Source: Sporosarcina sp. Marseille-Q4943
GTDB lineage: Bacteria; Bacillota; Bacilli; Bacillales_A; Planococcaceae
NCBI RefSeq assembly: GCF_943736995.1
Contig: NZ_OX031157.1
Span: forward strand, 1,771,001 to 1,835,000
DNA: 64,000 bases
Reading direction: 5' to 3'
A program made the translations under genes and the position numbers. The notes under the pieces are model-generated. The model ran no database searches and had not been told where the DNA came from. It was given only the letters and a program-made list of their open reading frames with translations. This document shows, piece by piece, positions 19,008 through 28,711 of this stretch; within the stretch, counting starts at the first letter, position 1; each line of letters starts with the position of its first letter.

Positions 19008-19797
19008 TGGCAGTTCCGTCCTCTACAATCGAGATGAACCGCTCCGCCCGACTTGCATGGTCTGTGAATCCAGTCAACTGGTTGAAGATTCCCGAAAGCG
19101 ACCCCTCTTCACTCAGTTCCTGCAATTCTTCAAAACTGCCATCCGCTACAACAGTCCCTTTGACAATCAGCACAATCCGGTTGCTGATTTTCTCAACGAC
19201 ATCCATAATATGCGAGGAATAAAAAATCGTTTTTCCTTGCGCCGCCAGTTGCGCGAGCATTTCACGAATAACCATCATGCTATTTGCATCCAAACCGCTT
19301 AGCGGTTCATCGAAAAACAACAGATCCGGATTATGCAACAAGCTCGAAATGATGAGAACTTTTTGCCTCATCCCTTTGGAGAAGGAAGAAAGTCGCGTGT
19401 GCACCACGTCGCCAAGTTCAAATTCCTCCAATAGCTTCTGCGCTTTTTCTTCTGCAAATGCACGGTCAAGCCCATACAATTCCCCCGTGAACGCCAAGTA
19501 CTCCATTGCCGTCAAGTTATCGTACAACTCCGCTTGTTCCGGCACATAACCGATCCTCTTTTTGTAGGACGGGTCTCCTGAAGCAATGTCCTCACCGAAA
19601 ATTATTACCTGACCCTTATAATTTTGAATCAAACCTAGCATGATTTTTACAGTCGTACTTTTCCCCGCTCCATTCGGACCGATATACCCGATAATCTGCC
19701 CCCGTTCCACTTCCAAATTTACGCCGTTCAACACACGATGATTTCCGTAGGTCATCGTCACGTTCCGCAAAGATAGCACTTTATTGGATGACTCCAT
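19000..19797 (-). CDS. ABC transporter ATP-binding protein
   Basis: 265 residues. Walker A GPNGAGKST (about 38-46), Q-loop GYVPEQAELYDNLT, signature FSKGMRQKV, Walker B LLFFDEPLSGLD and switch His SSH. The YGLD and FSKGMRQ motifs are typical of the multidrug/NatA-CcmA-like branch whose permease is a separate polypeptide. It is the first gene of the two-gene operon and overlaps the permease by 8 bases. The ATG has GGGGGTG upstream. Confidence 0.9.
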   Translation of the reverse strand: MESSNKVLSLRNVTMTYGNHRVLNGVNLEVERGQIIGYIGPNGAGKSTTVKIMLGLIQNYKGQVIIFGEDIASGDPSYKKRIGYVPEQAELYDNLTAMEYLAFTGELYGLDRAFAEEKAQKLLEEFELGDVVHTRLSSFSKGMRQKVLIISSLLHNPDLLFFDEPLSGLDANSMMVIREMLAQLAAQGKTIFYSSHIMDVVEKISNRIVLIVKGTVVADGSFEELQELSEEGSLSGIFNQLTGFTDHASRAERFISIVEDGTANA

Positions 19798-19940
19798 ATC
19801 AACACCCCCATTTGTTTAAGTTTACCATTTATTAACTAGAGAAGGCATACCATTCTATGATTTCCTGCCGTTTTGATTCCACCCAACCGGGTAATGGAAG
19901 GATACAAGATTGAAAGCTTATAAATGAAGGAGGTTATTGT

Positions 19941-20204
19941 ATGGCAAATGACAAGAAACGTGACCAGGATGAATATTTCGAGGACCGCGCAGGAACGGAC
20001 GATGCGAGATTCCACGTCGTTCCCCATGATGATGAGGGTTGGGCCGTGAAAAAGGAAGGCGACGATGAACCTGCTTATACGGCTGGATCCCGCAATGACG
20101 CTGTCGAGGAAGCAAAACGGATGGCGGAGGAAGCTGGGACGATGGTTTATGTTCATGGAGACGACGGAAAAATTGAGGAGCAGTTGGAGTATGGAGATAA
20201 ATAG
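19941..20204 (+). CDS. DUF2188 family small protein
   Basis: 87 residues, highly charged. The segment RFHVVPHDDEGWAVKKEGDD followed by NDAVEEAKRMAEEAGTMVYVHGDDGKIEEQ is the DUF2188 pattern (short beta sheet plus helix). Function unknown. A GGAGG site precedes the ATG by 9 bases. Single gene between divergent and convergent neighbours. Confidence 0.85.
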   Translation: MANDKKRDQDEYFEDRAGTDDARFHVVPHDDEGWAVKKEGDDEPAYTAGSRNDAVEEAKRMAEEAGTMVYVHGDDGKIEEQLEYGDK

Positions 20205-20224
20205 ATAATGCCCGACGGCAACGC

Positions 20225-20262
20225 AAAAACCGCTCCAGTCACATCTGACTGAAGCGGTTTTT
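20225..20262. terminator. Bidirectional terminator
   Basis: AAAACCGCT and AGCGGTTTTT arms with an inner AGTCA/TGACT stem. A runs before and T runs after the stem serve both converging genes. Confidence 0.9.
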
Positions 20263-20687
20263 CACTTGAATAACTCTTTATAAGCCAAAGCCTTCAATGC
20301 AAGCATCTCTTCTTCTGTCAGCCTGCTTTGGATTTTATTGAAAAGCGCTTGCTGTTCTTGGGTGGACATGCCTTGGCGGGCTTGGATTTGCAGTTCGTTG
20401 AGCTCATTAAGATCGAATTTTTTCATTAAGACTCGAGTTGCTTCCTCTTTTGTTTGGAAAGGGAGCTTCGAGCTGTCGACATTCTTTCCTTCTTCGATGA
20501 ACGCACGCAATTCCGGATCGTTTTGGACTTCCTGTTTGATTGCTTCCAAATCACCGCTCGATTCCAGTTCCGCCGCCACTTGGCCCATCACTTCGTCGGC
20601 GATGAATTTTGTTCCGAAATGGTACACTCCGAAGCCGATGATGCCAATGACGATGGCGACACTGAGTAAAATTTTTATCGCTCTCAC
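20262..20687 (-). CDS. Small membrane-anchored protein of unknown function
   Basis: 141 residues from a GTG with AAAGGAGAGG upstream; the longer open frame to 20807 runs into the helicase gene and is not credible. One N-terminal TM helix (about 4-24, ILLSVAIVIGIIGFGVYHF) is followed by a charged helical domain of about 115 residues. This ends in a repeated-helix region (DLNELNELQIQARQGMSTQEQQALFNKIQSRLTEEEM). It lies 53 bases downstream of the SNF2 gene on the same strand and is probably co-transcribed. I do not recognise the family. Confidence 0.75.
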   Translation of the reverse strand: MRAIKILLSVAIVIGIIGFGVYHFGTKFIADEVMGQVAAELESSGDLEAIKQEVQNDPELRAFIEEGKNVDSSKLPFQTKEEATRVLMKKFDLNELNELQIQARQGMSTQEQQALFNKIQSRLTEEEMLALKALAYKELFK

Positions 20688-20739
20688 TTGATCCTCTCCT
20701 TTTCCATTAGTATCCGTTGCCCTCGCTTCAGCTATACTC

Positions 20740-23700
20740 CTATATTTCCAACAGCTCCCGGATATCATCCTCGGTGAGTGTTGTGTTTGTCGCATCCTTT
20801 GAATCAATGATCTCTTCGATCAGATTCCTTTTCTTCTCCTGCAATTCATTCATTTTATCCTCAATCGTGCCCCGCGCGACGAGTTTGATGACGTGGACGG
20901 TTTGCTGTTGACCGATGCGGTGGGCGCGATCCGCGGCTTGCTCCTCCACCGCGGGATTCCACCAAAGATCATACAAGATGACCGTGTCGGCCCCTGTCAA
21001 ATTGAGGCCAGCTCCGCCCGCTTTCAAGGAAATGAGGAACACGTCGCGCTCTCCATCATTAAAACGATTGCACAATTCCAGCCGCTCTTCGGAAGGCGTT
21101 TGACCGTCCAAATAGAAGAATGGTGTCCCGTTCATTGCAAGCTCCTTGCCGATGATGCCAAGCATCTTCGTAAACTGCGAAAAGATCAACACTCTTCTTC
21201 CCGCCAGCTTCGATTCTTCAATCAGTTGCTTCAACTGCTCATATTTTGCTGAACTTCCTTTGTAGCCGTCGACGAACAATGCCGGGTGGCAACAGATTTG
21301 CCGCAGCCGGGTCAGTCCAGCGAGGATTCTGATTTTATTTTTTCGGATCGTGTTCTTATCCAGATGCTTTAACGTATCGTGGCGCAACTTTGCCAAATAG
21401 GCAGCATACAGCTTTTTCTGTTCGGGTAGCAGCTCCGCGGACTCCATCGTTTCGATTTTTTCCGGCAGCTCTTCGAGGACGTCCTCTTTCATCCGCCTCA
21501 GCAAAAATGGGCGGACGCGACGGGAGATCGCTTTCGGCGTAAGTTCACTATATTCCCGTAACCCCATGAACAGTTCAGGAAATACGACGTGAAAGATTGA
21601 CCAAAGTTCCTCCTCTGAATTTTCGATTGGCGTTCCGGTGAGCGCGAAACGGGTGTCGGCCTGCAATCTTTTCACCGCCCGTGCCGTTTGCGTAAACGGA
21701 TTTTTGAATGCTTGCGCCTCGTCGAAAAAGATTGCCAGGAAGTCTTGTTTCTCATACCATTGGATATCTCTGCGGATCAACGGATAGGACGTGATCAACA
21801 CATCTTGACCTTCTATGCTTGCTAGCCGCTCCTCCCTCTCCTTTTTCGACCCGTCCATGACGACCGCGTTAATGTCAGGTGTAAACTTCCGGAATTCACT
21901 AAGCCAGTTATAGGTTAAAGAGGAGGGGCAGACGATTAACACTTGTCGTTTTTTCTCTCGGATTTCGGGAAGCACGGATTGAATGAACGCAATGCTCTGC
22001 AATGTCTTCCCAAGCCCCATATCATCTGCAAGCACGCCTCCGACTCCGAATTCAGCGATTGTTTTCATCCATTGAAAACCTGTTTTTTGATAATCGCGCA
22101 ATACCGTTCCCAATGACGGCGGCACTTCCGCGTAATTGCCAGGATGCAATAGACGGTCAAAAAATTGGCGAGCAGATTCCTCGACGGAGAACATTTTATC
22201 GTCACCAACCGCATCTAGATATCGCATCCCCCGCACCATTGGAACGTTCAATCCCTTTTCGAGGGTCTCAAGATCTTCCGGTAATTCATTCAAGAAACGT
22301 TGGATTTCTTCAAATTCCTTCGTTTCCAATGAAAGAAGGGCACCGCTCCGCAACCGGTAATACTTCCGTTTCTCCTCCAGCGCTTCAAGGATTTCACGTA
22401 TTTGCTTATCGGGAATGCCTTCCATTTCGAATTTGAATTCAAGCCAATTCGTTCGGTCCTCATGTGCTTTCACACGGATTCGAGGTTTGGCATGCCCCCT
22501 GAAAATCCGATTCCTGATCGCTGTCGTCGCATACACTTGGACAAGTTTTTGAAGCTTCGGGAGGACATGGTGGAGGAATTCGTATTCCAGTTCTTCATTG
22601 TGCAATAAATACCCCTCGTCCGTTGTGGCGAAGGAGCTTTCCTCCATTAACTGGAGGATGGTCTCTTCCTTTTCCAAGTCGCGGACTAGTAAGGAACCTG
22701 CAGGCAAGTCCCTTTCCGTCACAGGATTCATGACAGTCTGGTCATATTGAAACTCTAGGCTTGCCAGCAATCGATTGTTCACACGGTCGATGTATAGCTT
22801 TGCCTTCAACGGAGATTTCACGAGCTGATCCATTACCGATTCATCAAGTTGGACTTCGCCGATCCTCCGCAATCCGGGAACTACTTTTTCGATGAAAAAG
22901 CCGATTTGCTCATTAGAGATCGGCAGCTGTCGAGTGCCTGATGCTTCAACCATTCGTTGCAGATCAGCAAGCCGCTTACAATCCTCATTGCTCAGCTGAA
23001 ATAATTGTCCATCGCAAAGGATGAGCTCGTAATCCTCCAATACGTGCACATGATTCAACCCGTCAATTGTAAGGACTTGTCCCGTTTCCGGCTTTTTTTC
23101 GAAATGAAACCGAACGGGCAATGTCGCTTCCGATATGTGAAAGTCCGTCATCTTGTCGCCATATTCCAATTTCACAGTGTGTGCATCATTCAAAAGCGGC
23201 AAAAGTCTTTCCCACGAAGAAGGCGGGATGAGCAATGTATCCGGGCTGACGGAACGGTGGCGTAATGTCCTATCTTCATTATTGAAACCGATCAGCTGCT
23301 GTAGAACTGCATCGGCTTCCCGTTTGAAGCATTGAAGTTGGGAATCGAAAGTGAATTCACGTGTAAGTGGACTCGCCTGTCCTTCATTGACATCCTTCAA
23401 AAACTGTCGGATGTCCTCAACATGAATGCCTGAGACCGCTAATTCCATACCGAGCATATGCTGTTTCCGAGTAGCAACGGGCTTCAACGTAAATTGCAGA
23501 TCCAGTACTTCCCTGTTTTCAAAGTGAAGCTGATGCCCGCTCGATCTAGGTTTTTCGTTGAAAAGGGAAAGCAGTCCCTCAGTCAAATCCGGCTCCTCGC
23601 CCCTCCTTCGTTCCATCATCGCAAGCAATACAGCTGCGACATGCTGGCATTTATATTTATAAAAAGGCAGGTCCGGGCAGCTGCACTCCGTCCGTAGCTC

Positions 23701-23880
23701 CTTATTAGAAAGGTCGATCAAGACGCGGAAGTTTTCCTTCCCTTCCACAATCGCCTTGCAATACGTATCGCTATATTGTTCAATCGTCAATTTCCCTGCA
23801 CGGTAAAACATCTCGCCCCGTTTGAATGAAACGGAGCCGCACAGATCCATGATCTTATTTTGTGTTAAATCGATGTTCAA
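20740..23880 (-). CDS. SNF2-family DEAD-like helicase with SWIM zinc finger
   Basis: About 1046 residues. An N-terminal SWIM zinc finger ([16 protein letters not shown], about 65-85) is followed by a long bacterial SNF2-associated region. The ATPase core has motif I DDMGLGKT (about 620), motif [10 protein letters not shown] (about 720; usually DEAQxIKN), motif [11 protein letters not shown], motif [12 protein letters not shown] and motif [13 protein letters not shown] (about 985). It resembles B. subtilis YwqA joined to a SWIM domain. The family translocates on double-stranded DNA and may remodel protein-DNA complexes; the bacterial role is unclear. The TTG at 23880 follows AAAGGAG by 9 bases and is preferred to the GTG at 23910. 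Confidence 0.9.
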   Translation of the reverse strand: MNIDLTQNKIMDLCGSVSFKRGEMFYRAGKLTIEQYSDTYCKAIVEGKENFRVLIDLSNKELRTECSCPDLPFYKYKCQHVAAVLLAMMERRRGEEPDLTEGLLSLFNEKPRSSGHQLHFENREVLDLQFTLKPVATRKQHMLGMELAVSGIHVEDIRQFLKDVNEGQASPLTREFTFDSQLQCFKREADAVLQQLIGFNNEDRTLRHRSVSPDTLLIPPSSWERLLPLLNDAHTVKLEYGDKMTDFHISEATLPVRFHFEKKPETGQVLTIDGLNHVHVLEDYELILCDGQLFQLSNEDCKRLADLQRMVEASGTRQLPISNEQIGFFIEKVVPGLRRIGEVQLDESVMDQLVKSPLKAKLYIDRVNNRLLASLEFQYDQTVMNPVTERDLPAGSLLVRDLEKEETILQLMEESSFATTDEGYLLHNEELEYEFLHHVLPKLQKLVQVYATTAIRNRIFRGHAKPRIRVKAHEDRTNWLEFKFEMEGIPDKQIREILEALEEKRKYYRLRSGALLSLETKEFEEIQRFLNELPEDLETLEKGLNVPMVRGMRYLDAVGDDKMFSVEESARQFFDRLLHPGNYAEVPPSLGTVLRDYQKTGFQWMKTIAEFGVGGVLADDMGLGKTLQSIAFIQSVLPEIREKKRQVLIVCPSSLTYNWLSEFRKFTPDINAVVMDGSKKEREERLASIEGQDVLITSYPLIRRDIQWYEKQDFLAIFFDEAQAFKNPFTQTARAVKRLQADTRFALTGTPIENSEEELWSIFHVVFPELFMGLREYSELTPKAISRRVRPFLLRRMKEDVLEELPEKIETMESAELLPEQKKLYAAYLAKLRHDTLKHLDKNTIRKNKIRILAGLTRLRQICCHPALFVDGYKGSSAKYEQLKQLIEESKLAGRRVLIFSQFTKMLGIIGKELAMNGTPFFYLDGQTPSEERLELCNRFNDGERDVFLISLKAGGAGLNLTGADTVILYDLWWNPAVEEQAADRAHRIGQQQTVHVIKLVARGTIEDKMNELQEKKRNLIEEIIDSKDATNTTLTEDDIRELLEI

Positions 23881-23961
23881 TCTGCTTGTCTCCTTTCGGG
23901 GATCAATCACCTGTACAGGCGTTTTGCATATACTATCTTATCACTCAGAGGAGGTATTTTC

Positions 23962-25173
23962 GTGTTTTATTATGGATATATGACGCCCCCCATAGTGCCG
24001 ACGAATCAATTTGCACAACTGGACCCTAATGAAAGAGACCGTCAAGCAAGCGTTCAGCAGATTTTGCAGAAAATCAGAAGGGAAAATTATGACCTGTACC
24101 GGGAACTCGACCGGTACGGCATGAATCAGGTCATTACCAATTATGTATTCTCTCTCGTCATCGGATCCACCATCAATGCTTCAACATCAAACCAAACAGC
24201 TGCTCAAATCTATCGGCAGTTCCAACAGCAATACCCGTGGATGAATCTATTTTCCCGCCAATTCAATATCCCGCAAAACGTCACTGACCGCATCCTGTTG
24301 CGGGTCATTCAACTTACTCTGGATGAAATCCGCGGAGGCCAACCTGGACCTGGACCCGGTCAAGGCTGGATCGGTTGGGAGGACTTGGGCGGTGTCTTGA
24401 CGTCCGCTCCGGGAGTATCTTCTTGGCAGCCGAATCGTTTGGACGTCTTTGTCCGAGGGACGGACCAAGCGCTTTACCATAAATGGTGGGATGGACGGCA
24501 ATGGAGTGATTGGGAAAGCCTCGGTGGTGTGTTAACTTCAGCTCCCGCAGCCGTATCTTGGGGACCGAACCGCATCGATGTGTTCGTAAGAGGAACCGAC
24601 AATGCCCTTTACCATAAATGGTGGGATGGGCGTCAATGGAATGACTGGGAAAGCCTTGGTGGAGTGCTGACGAGCGACCCGGCCGCATCTTCCCGCCGGT
24701 CAAATCAGTTGGATGTATTTGTAAGAGGGACTGACAATGGACTATACAAAAAGACATGGAACGGAACACGCTGGGAAGATTGGGAGAACCTCGGCGGCAG
24801 CTTGACTTCCGAACCGGCCGCTGTGTCGTGGGGGCCGAATCGGATTGATGTGTTTGCCCGAGGACAGAACCAAGATTTGATTCATAAATGGTGGAACGGA
24901 TCAACTTGGAGCAATTGGGAAAGCCTCGGCGGAGTCCTCGTCGGCGGACCAACCGTCGCTTCGAAGCAACCGAACCGTCTGCAAGTGTTCGTCAGGGGAA
25001 CGGATAATAGCTTGTACATGCGAGAATGGAACGGTTCACGCTGGTCCGACTGGCAAAACCTCGGCGGATCGCTTACCTCGAGGCCAGCAGCAGTTTCATG
25101 GGGACCGAACCGGACAGACGTTTTCGCCAGAGGACAGAATCAAAACCTCCTTCATTTGTATCAAAACAGATAA
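23962..25173 (+). CDS. PLL-like six-repeat beta-propeller (DUF346/lectin-type) protein with helical N-terminal domain
   Basis: 403 residues from a GTG with GAGGAGG 6 bases upstream; no signal peptide. Residues 1-123 are an alpha-helical domain I do not recognise, starting [13 protein letters not shown]. Residues 124-135 are a Gly/Pro linker, and about 137-403 hold six repeats of about 45 residues. The repeats share WExLGGxLTSxPAAVSW, [19 protein letters not shown] and a closing WSD/W. This matches the DUF346/PLL-like fold, a six-bladed propeller seen in fucose-binding lectins. Repeats 2, 4 and 6 share SWGPNR and differ as a group from 1, 3 and 5, so the unit that duplicated may have been a pair. 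The N-terminal style suggests a spore or cell-surface role, but that is a guess. Confidence 0.8.
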   Translation: MFYYGYMTPPIVPTNQFAQLDPNERDRQASVQQILQKIRRENYDLYRELDRYGMNQVITNYVFSLVIGSTINASTSNQTAAQIYRQFQQQYPWMNLFSRQFNIPQNVTDRILLRVIQLTLDEIRGGQPGPGPGQGWIGWEDLGGVLTSAPGVSSWQPNRLDVFVRGTDQALYHKWWDGRQWSDWESLGGVLTSAPAAVSWGPNRIDVFVRGTDNALYHKWWDGRQWNDWESLGGVLTSDPAASSRRSNQLDVFVRGTDNGLYKKTWNGTRWEDWENLGGSLTSEPAAVSWGPNRIDVFARGQNQDLIHKWWNGSTWSNWESLGGVLVGGPTVASKQPNRLQVFVRGTDNSLYMREWNGSRWSDWQNLGGSLTSRPAAVSWGPNRTDVFARGQNQNLLHLYQNR

Positions 25174-25180
25174 ACAACCA

Positions 25181-25214
25181 GCCACTGAAAACATTTCGTT
25201 TTCAGTGGCCTTTT
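25181..25214 (+). terminator. Terminator after propeller gene
   Basis: GCCACTGAAAAC (25181-25192) pairs perfectly with GTTTTCAGTGGC (25198-25209) and is followed by CTTTTCC. Confidence 0.92.
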
Positions 25215-25234
25215 CCTGTCTATAGAAGAAAATA

Positions 25235-25341
25235 CGCATAATCCCTGCGAAAAGCGCATAAACTCCTGTAATTACGCATAAGTTCATGTAATCACGCATA
25301 AACTCCTGCAAAACCGCATAAATCGCTACAAATGCGCATAA
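25235..25341. repeat. Array 1 of CGCATAA motifs at an exact 20-bp period
   Basis: CGCATAA begins at 25235, 25255, 25275, 25295, 25315 and 25335, each followed by 13 variable bases. Some spacers are related (ACTCCTGTAATTA, ACTCCTGCAAAAC). It lies between the propeller terminator and the 3' end of the small leftward gene. Confidence 0.9.
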
Positions 25342-25360
25342 TCCTGTTTACCTTCTATAT

Positions 25361-25546
25361 CTAACGCCAGTTTTCCAAAATAATGGCTTCAATCTCTTCC
25401 GTAGTAAGCCTCGTCACCAAGGCGATTTTTTCAGTGGAGAAAGCCAATCCATGCATTGTCAGCACTGTGGAAACCTTCTCTTGTCGGATGCCTTGATGTA
25501 ACCCTATCAAGCGCGCCTCCTCCAATTCCTCTTTCCAATTTTGCAT
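25361..25546 (-). CDS. Small protein resembling the C-terminal tail of Rpn/PD-(D/E)XK transposase-like nucleases
   Basis: 61 residues, MQNWKEELEEARLIGL onward, from an ATG with AAGGAGGG 6 bases upstream. The pattern GLHQGIRQEKVSTVLTMHGLAFSTEKIALVTRLTTEEIEAI looks like the helical tail of Rpn-family proteins. No nuclease domain precedes it, so it is either a free-standing small protein or a remnant that kept its own start. Transcribed leftward into array 1. Confidence 0.6.
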   Translation of the reverse strand: MQNWKEELEEARLIGLHQGIRQEKVSTVLTMHGLAFSTEKIALVTRLTTEEIEAIILENWR

Positions 25547-25684
25547 TTGACTCCCTCCTTTCAACTATATGATATCTTCTTTTTCCACTAAACAGGTATT
25601 TAGATTACCACCTCCTTCCAACAATATAAAACAAACGTTCTTATTAATCAATGAAACTGATTATTCACTTCCAGGAGCTACGAA

Positions 25685-25717
25685 CAAAAAAACAGGAACA
25701 CGTCGATACGTGTCCCT
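25685..25717 (-). terminator. Terminator after 58-residue gene
   Basis: On the minus strand AGGGACACGT-ATCG-ACGTGTTCCT (25694-25717, wobble pair in the stem) is followed by GTTTTTTTG. Confidence 0.9.
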
Positions 25718-25734
25718 GCTGCATAATCGGGTAT

Positions 25735-25911
25735 TCAAAGCTCTTGATAATCCTTCATGAACCTGCCGCTTTCTTTCACTTCGGAGTGATACAGTGCCTT
25801 CAATGCAAAACTCTTTTCCAATTCATGTTCCTTCATGATCTGCTTTAACCGCTGCGTCAATTCCGCATTGTTTTTCACAAGCAGTTCCATTTTCGATTTC
25901 GAATATTGCAT
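25735..25911 (-). CDS. Small charged helical protein, 58 residues
   Basis: An ATG at 25911 lies 6 bases from AAGGAGGAC, a strong site. The product (MQYSKSKMELLVKNNAELTQ to FMKDYQEL) is basic and likely one long helix. It ends 18 bases before its own perfect terminator. A complete expression unit of RBS, ORF and terminator argues that it is real. I do not recognise the family. It follows the diguanylate cyclase gene by 21 bases and is likely co-transcribed with it. Confidence 0.7.
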   Translation of the reverse strand: MQYSKSKMELLVKNNAELTQRLKQIMKEHELEKSFALKALYHSEVKESGRFMKDYQEL

Positions 25912-25932
25912 GATCGTGTCCTCCTTGTGCTT

Positions 25933-27480
25933 TCATATTCTCATTGTAGCATAATCAATCGTCCGGTTACGTCCTGTCCGCTTCGCTTCGTAAAGGCATT
26001 GGTCCGCCAACTCCAACAGTTCCGTCGAGTCCTTGCGATCTTCAGGATGCATTGCAATCCCTATCGAAATCGTAACGACTTCCCCGCATGGACTGATTGT
26101 GCTTTCCAACTTCTTTCGCAACCGCTCCGCCACTTGAAATGCATCATGTCGATCCGTCTCCGGCAACAGCATGACAAACTCCTCCCCACCGAAACGGCAG
26201 CAGACATCATCTTTCCGAGCGACTTCAAGCATTGCTGCCGCCAAATATTTCAGCACCTCATCACCCATAGCATGTCCATATGTATCATTGACACGCTTAA
26301 ATTTATCGATATCAAAGATGAGCAAAGCAAATGGACGCTCTTGCTCTGTCCACTGCTCCAAATGGGCATCCATAATTCGACGATTCATCAGCTTCGTCAA
26401 CGGATCGACAGTGGATTGGTGAATAAAGAAATTCAAGCTGTAATTCAATGCCTTTTTCAATTGAATCGCTTCGTAATACCAAGCATGCACATCATTTATT
26501 TTTCCGCCTTGATTGTTTTCAGTACTGGATTCGGCATAAGTAGCGAGCGTTGTCAAAGGCTGAGCGATTTTATTGGACAATAATAAAATGACGAGGAAGG
26601 AAATGAGTAGGATTGGAGCCGTTTTCAAAATCATTTCTTTTATCATCGTGACGGATGGTGCCAAGGCGACATCCTTCGGCCTTTGGGTCACGACTCCCCA
26701 GTCTGCGGTCGGAATCGTCGCATAGCCCGCCAACATTTCGACTCCCTCCGTATTTACAACTTCCATTGCACCGCTCTTCCCAGCTATCAATTTTTGGACA
26801 ACTGGGTTTTCCAGCACAATATCATTCACTCGCCATGGGTTTTGATGGTAGATGACCCGTCCGCTATTATCGACAACGAAGACATAGGAGCCGTCTTCGT
26901 AAAAATGCTCACCCAATACTTCCTGAAGAATGTTTTCCTCCTTCAAATAAACCGTTCCCCCGACAAGGCCGAGATAATCGCCTTCACTGTCGAAAATCGG
27001 GTAGGACAGGAAAATGATCAAGCGCCCTGTTAATCCGACATAAGGTTGTGAAATGAAGGCTTCACGCTTCTTTAGCGCTTCGCGACCGCCTTCCGAGTTC
27101 AGTTTTTTCCCTTTTAAACCCAATGTCTCTGGGGAGATGGCTAATATTTCTCCGTTTTTATCGACAATTGAAAATGAATTGAATGTGTTCGTCTGTTTTC
27201 TCATCCGATTTGCTTCGGAAAGTAATGTTTGTTCAGCGTTTTTTTGACCGATATATGGTGCAATATAATGAGCACTTGCTTCCAGGGATTGTAGCGTCAT
27301 CGACAAATACGACTCTGTCGACTGCGCCATTTTCACTGCATATGCACGGTTTGTTTCCAAGGTGCTCACAATTAACGATTGCTGCTCCACCCGATAACCC
27401 GAAATGATGCTGGCCGCCAATGTCAGCATAATTGATAAGAAGACAACCAGCCCTATTAAATACTTTAAAGATAGTCTCAT
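25933..27480 (-). CDS. Membrane-bound Cache-GGDEF diguanylate cyclase
   Basis: About 515 residues. TM1 (about 5-27) and TM2 (about 280-300) bracket an extracellular dCache-like sensor with the FNSFSIVDKNGEILAISPE and GSYVFVVDNSGRVIYHQNP segments. A short linker leads to a GGDEF domain (about 350-515) with an intact GGEEF active site and DIDKFKRVND. An RKDD inhibitory I-site lies five residues before the GGEEF. This is a catalytically competent c-di-GMP synthase responding to an external small molecule. The ATG at 27480 lies 10 bases from AGAGGAG; the ATG at 27489 is too close. Confidence 0.9.
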   Translation of the reverse strand: MRLSLKYLIGLVVFLSIMLTLAASIISGYRVEQQSLIVSTLETNRAYAVKMAQSTESYLSMTLQSLEASAHYIAPYIGQKNAEQTLLSEANRMRKQTNTFNSFSIVDKNGEILAISPETLGLKGKKLNSEGGREALKKREAFISQPYVGLTGRLIIFLSYPIFDSEGDYLGLVGGTVYLKEENILQEVLGEHFYEDGSYVFVVDNSGRVIYHQNPWRVNDIVLENPVVQKLIAGKSGAMEVVNTEGVEMLAGYATIPTADWGVVTQRPKDVALAPSVTMIKEMILKTAPILLISFLVILLLSNKIAQPLTTLATYAESSTENNQGGKINDVHAWYYEAIQLKKALNYSLNFFIHQSTVDPLTKLMNRRIMDAHLEQWTEQERPFALLIFDIDKFKRVNDTYGHAMGDEVLKYLAAAMLEVARKDDVCCRFGGEEFVMLLPETDRHDAFQVAERLRKKLESTISPCGEVVTISIGIAMHPEDRKDSTELLELADQCLYEAKRTGRNRTIDYATMRI

Positions 27481-27588
27481 AGCGACCATTCTCCTCTGTA
27501 GATTTTCGCACCTTCACATCATATCATCTAGATTTCCTTTGAACACCCTTATTTTGGAATATACTTTGCGTATAAGAATGAATAGTAA

Positions 27589-27617
27589 TTGACGAATAGG
27601 GAAAAATAATGTAAATT
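27589..27617 (+). promoter_or_regulatory. Sigma-A promoter of guaC
   Basis: TTGACG (27589-27594) and TAAATT (27612-27617) with a 17-base spacer, 62 bases before the guaC ATG. Confidence 0.55.
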
Positions 27618-27621
27618 ACAA

Positions 27622-27634
27622 AAGTACGAACATT
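27622..27634 (+). promoter_or_regulatory. Possible half PurBox near guaC start site
   Basis: AAGTACGAACATT agrees with 11 of 13 positions of the PurBox AWWWCCGAACWWT. guaC belongs to the B. subtilis PurR regulon. A convincing inverted second box at the usual 16-17 base spacing is not visible. Confidence 0.35.
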
Positions 27635-27678
27635 TTCATTGAAATAAAAAATATCATTCGCCTTTAGGAGTGTAATAT

Positions 27679-28662
27679 ATGGATACAGTATTTGATTACG
27701 AAGATATTCAATTGATTCCCGCTAAATGTATTGTAAATAGTCGCTCAGAGTGCGACACTTCCGTCACGTTAGGTAAACATAAATTCAAATTGCCGGTCGT
27801 CCCTGCCAATATGCAGACAATCATTGATGAAAAGGTTGCCATTCAATTGGCAGAAGCCGGTTATTTCTACGTCATGCACCGTTTCAATCCAGAGACGCGT
27901 GCTGCATTCATTAAAGATATGCATACCCGTGGCTTGATTGCGTCAATCAGCGTCGGTGTCAAAGAGGATGAGTACGGTTTTGTCGAGCAATTGGCTGCGG
28001 ACCAGCTCATTCCTGACTACGTGACGATCGATATCGCACATGGCCATTCCAATGCAGTCATCAGTATGATCAAGCATCTAAAAAAGCACCTTCCGGAAAC
28101 ATTCGTCATCGCAGGCAATGTCGGTACGCCGGAAGCGGTGCGCGAACTTGAAAATGCCGGTGCGGACGCAACGAAAGTAGGCATCGGACCAGGGAAAGTT
28201 TGCATCACGAAGATTAAAACAGGTTTCGGAACTGGCGGTTGGCAGCTAGCCGCACTTCGCTGGTGTGCAAAAGCCGCATCGAAGCCGATCATCGCAGACG
28301 GCGGCATCCGTACACACGGAGACATCGCGAAATCGGTTCGATTTGGCGCGTCCATGGTCATGATCGGTTCGCTTTTCGCAGGGCACGAAGAATCGCCAGG
28401 CAAGACAATCGATATTGACGGCAAGCTGTACAAAGAGTATTTCGGATCCGCTTCGGAATACCAAAAAGGCGAAAAGAAAAATGTCGAAGGCAAAAAAATG
28501 CATGTGGAATACAAAGGCAAATTGCAAGATACGTTGAATGAAATGCAACAGGATCTCCAGTCGTCCATCTCCTATGCAGGCGGAACGAAGCTGGATGCCA
28601 TCCGTACAGTCGATTATGTCATCGTGAAAAACTCCATTTTCAATGGGGATAAGGTTTATTAA
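27679..28662 (+). CDS. guaC: GMP reductase
   Basis: 327 residues, full length for the Firmicute enzyme. It converts GMP to IMP with NADPH, returning guanine nucleotides to the purine pool. Visible motifs: [13 protein letters not shown] at the N-terminus, the [10 protein letters not shown] strand, [11 protein letters not shown] with the catalytic Cys (about 175), [16 protein letters not shown] phosphate loop, and the flap region with [21 protein letters not shown] precedes the ATG. Monocistronic, with its own terminator. Confidence 0.96.
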   Translation: MDTVFDYEDIQLIPAKCIVNSRSECDTSVTLGKHKFKLPVVPANMQTIIDEKVAIQLAEAGYFYVMHRFNPETRAAFIKDMHTRGLIASISVGVKEDEYGFVEQLAADQLIPDYVTIDIAHGHSNAVISMIKHLKKHLPETFVIAGNVGTPEAVRELENAGADATKVGIGPGKVCITKIKTGFGTGGWQLAALRWCAKAASKPIIADGGIRTHGDIAKSVRFGASMVMIGSLFAGHEESPGKTIDIDGKLYKEYFGSASEYQKGEKKNVEGKKMHVEYKGKLQDTLNEMQQDLQSSISYAGGTKLDAIRTVDYVIVKNSIFNGDKVY

Positions 28663-28670
28663 TAAAAAAT

Positions 28671-28711
28671 GAGCCGCCAAATCGGGATTTAACCTGATTC
28701 GGCGGCTTTTT
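28671..28711. terminator. Bidirectional terminator between guaC and TSUP gene
   Basis: AGCCGCC (28672-28678) pairs with GGCGGCT (28701-28707), with further pairing inside the loop. T runs follow on both strands. It overlaps the TSUP stop codon. Confidence 0.9.

Noticed and set aside
25096-25311. 71-residue minus-strand ORF across array 1
   Set aside because: It is an accidental frame through the 20-bp repeats and the propeller terminator; the period is not a multiple of three and there is no ribosome site.
25235-25341. CRISPR array
   Set aside because: Regular spacing with variable spacers suggested it, but the repeat is only 7 bases and the spacers 13, with no cas genes. The same pattern recurs at 33957-34083.
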